Below, piece by piece: positions 4,762 through 5,588 of a stretch of 5,588 nt of DNA (its first letter is position 1; the number at the start of each line of letters is the position of its first letter). This stretch comes from DATFXF01 sp035258565 (GTDB lineage Bacteria > Acidobacteriota > Terriglobia > Acidiferrales > UBA7541). The stretch lies in NCBI GenBank assembly GCA_035258565.1, contig DATFXF010000149.1, positions 1 to 5,588 of the forward strand, given 5' to 3'. The position numbers were made by a program, and so were the translations under genes. Under the pieces are notes generated by a model. It was given only the letters and a program-made list of their open reading frames with translations. It was not told where the DNA came from and made no database searches.

Positions 4762-5588
4762 ATGGCACGTAAAGCTCATCTCCTGGTCATTGACGACGAC
4801 CCGAATACGCTGGCCCCGCTCGCTCGTGCTTTTCGTTTGGCCGGCCATGAAGCGACGGTGTGCGATAGCGCCACGCGCGCTCTCGAACTGATCAAATCCG
4901 AGCGGTTCGACCTGATCCTCTCCGACGTCGTGATGCCCGGCAAGGACGGCCTCTCGCTGCTTGAGGACCTGAAGGTCGCGGGTGTGACGACGCCGGTGGT
5001 GATGATCTCGGGCCAGGCAACCGTGGAGATGGCTGTGCGTGCCACGCGCCTGGGTGCCGTAGATTTCCTCGAGAAGCCACTCTCGAGCGACAAGCTGCTC
5101 GTCACCGTCGAGAACGTGCTGCGCCTGGCACGGCTCGAGGAAGAAAACCGGCAGTTGCGGCAGCGCCTCGGCAAGCACGAGATCGTCTGGGCCAGTCCGG
5201 CGATGGAGCGGCTGATGGCCGAGCTCGAGCACGTCGCGGCGAGTGAAACCCGCGTCGCGATCCTCGGTGAGACGGGCACCGGCAAGGAGCTGGTCGCGCG
5301 GACGCTGCACGAAAAGAGCGCGCGCCGCGTGGGCCCATTTGTCACGTTGAACTGCGCAGCGGTGCCCGCGGAGTTGATTGAATCCGAACTCTTCGGCCAC
5401 GAGAAGGGTGCCTTCACCGGTGCGGCAGGGCGGCACGTGGGCAAGTTCGAGCAGGCAGACGGGGGCACCATCTTTCTCGACGAAATCGGCGACATGCCGC
5501 TGGGGATGCAAGCCAAGTTGCTGCGCGTGCTTGAGGAAGGCGAAATCGAACGCGTTGGCGGTCACCGGCCCATCGCCGTGGACGCGCG
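4762..5588 (+). CDS. NtrX/NtrC-type sigma-54-dependent response regulator, 3' end missing
   Basis: The frame stays open for 275 codons to the right edge. Residues 6-120 are a receiver: acidic D11-D13, phosphoacceptor D55 in LSDVVMPG, switch S83 and K105 in FLEKPL. A linker with LEEENRQLRQRL (125-136) leads to the AAA+ sigma-54 activator domain: Walker A GETGTGKE (169-176), the sigma-54 contact loop GAFTGA (216-221) and Walker B IFLDE (237-241). The rest of the AAA+ domain, its arginine fingers and the DNA-binding helix-turn-helix lie outside. The receiver wording, ISGQATVEMAV and LGAVDFLEKPLS, fits NtrX best. Once phosphorylated it should oligomerise and open sigma-54 promoters. The start is clear: reading back in frame, no other start codon lies between this ATG and the kinase TAG at 4735. 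The ribosome binding site is weak, so translation may depend on ribosomes arriving from the kinase gene. Confidence 0.96.
   Translation, partial: MARKAHLLVIDDDPNTLAPLARAFRLAGHEATVCDSATRALELIKSERFDLILSDVVMPGKDGLSLLEDLKVAGVTTPVVMISGQATVEMAVRATRLGAVDFLEKPLSSDKLLVTVENVLRLARLEEENRQLRQRLGKHEIVWASPAMERLMAELEHVAASETRVAILGETGTGKELVARTLHEKSARRVGPFVTLNCAAVPAELIESELFGHEKGAFTGAAGRHVGKFEQADGGTIFLDEIGDMPLGMQAKLLRVLEEGEIERVGGHRPIAVDA

Noticed and set aside
4444..5565. 373-codon minus-strand open frame opposite the end of the kinase and the regulator
   Set aside because: It is antisense to two genes with complete catalytic motifs; long antisense frames are expected from the codon bias of GC-rich genomes.
1..5588. 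CRISPR array, tRNA, rRNA, transposase, toxin-antitoxin or phage defence genes
   Set aside because: I found no regularly spaced repeats, no cloverleaf or rRNA signature and no coding frame resembling such genes.

Overview
The window is GC-rich bacterial chromosome with dense coding and no sign of phage, plasmid or transposase genes. It carries four clearly recognisable protein families, one small membrane protein and two intergenic regions with unusual structure. The gene content (a short site-2 protease N-terminus, a prohibitin-like SPFH protein behind an L,D-transpeptidase, and an NtrY/NtrX-like pair with an intact sigma-54 contact motif) and the wording of the proteins suggest a Gram-negative bacterium, with Acidobacteriota the best guess. 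That assignment is an inference from protein style, not a demonstrated placement.

Layout. (1) Positions 1-144, minus strand: the first 48 codons of a site-2 protease family intramembrane metalloprotease that runs off the left edge. (2) 145-384: a divergent intergenic region with two copies of the octamer CCGCTAGC and a C7-T-C6 tract. (3) 385-2584, plus strand: a compact three-gene run in which every gene has a strong Shine-Dalgarno sequence. It encodes a secreted YkuD-type L,D-transpeptidase, a 69-residue single-span membrane protein of unknown function, and a 445-residue prohibitin-like SPFH protein with a very long coiled coil. (4) 2585-2907: a 323-base intergenic region holding an 84-base foldable element bounded by inverted CCGCTAGCC/GGCTAGCGG ends, a GC-rich hairpin that could terminate the upstream operon, and a possible promoter for the next genes. 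(5) 2908-4737: a membrane-bound NtrY-like histidine kinase starting at GTG. (6) 4762-5588: its partner NtrX/NtrC-type sigma-54-dependent response regulator, cut by the right edge of the window after 275 codons.

How the genes may work together. The left half looks like a cell-envelope module: the transpeptidase modifies peptidoglycan outside the inner membrane, the SPFH protein would form a membrane scaffold or microdomain, and the small membrane protein may be a partner. The divergent protease also acts within the membrane. The right half is a phosphorelay: an extracytoplasmic signal is sensed by the kinase, passed to the receiver Asp of the regulator, and turned into activation of sigma-54 promoters. 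Nothing in the sequence proves that the two halves are functionally linked.

The least explained signal is the octamer CCGCTAGC. It occurs five times, always between genes and never inside a coding region of this window, and three of the copies lie in the 84-base folded element.
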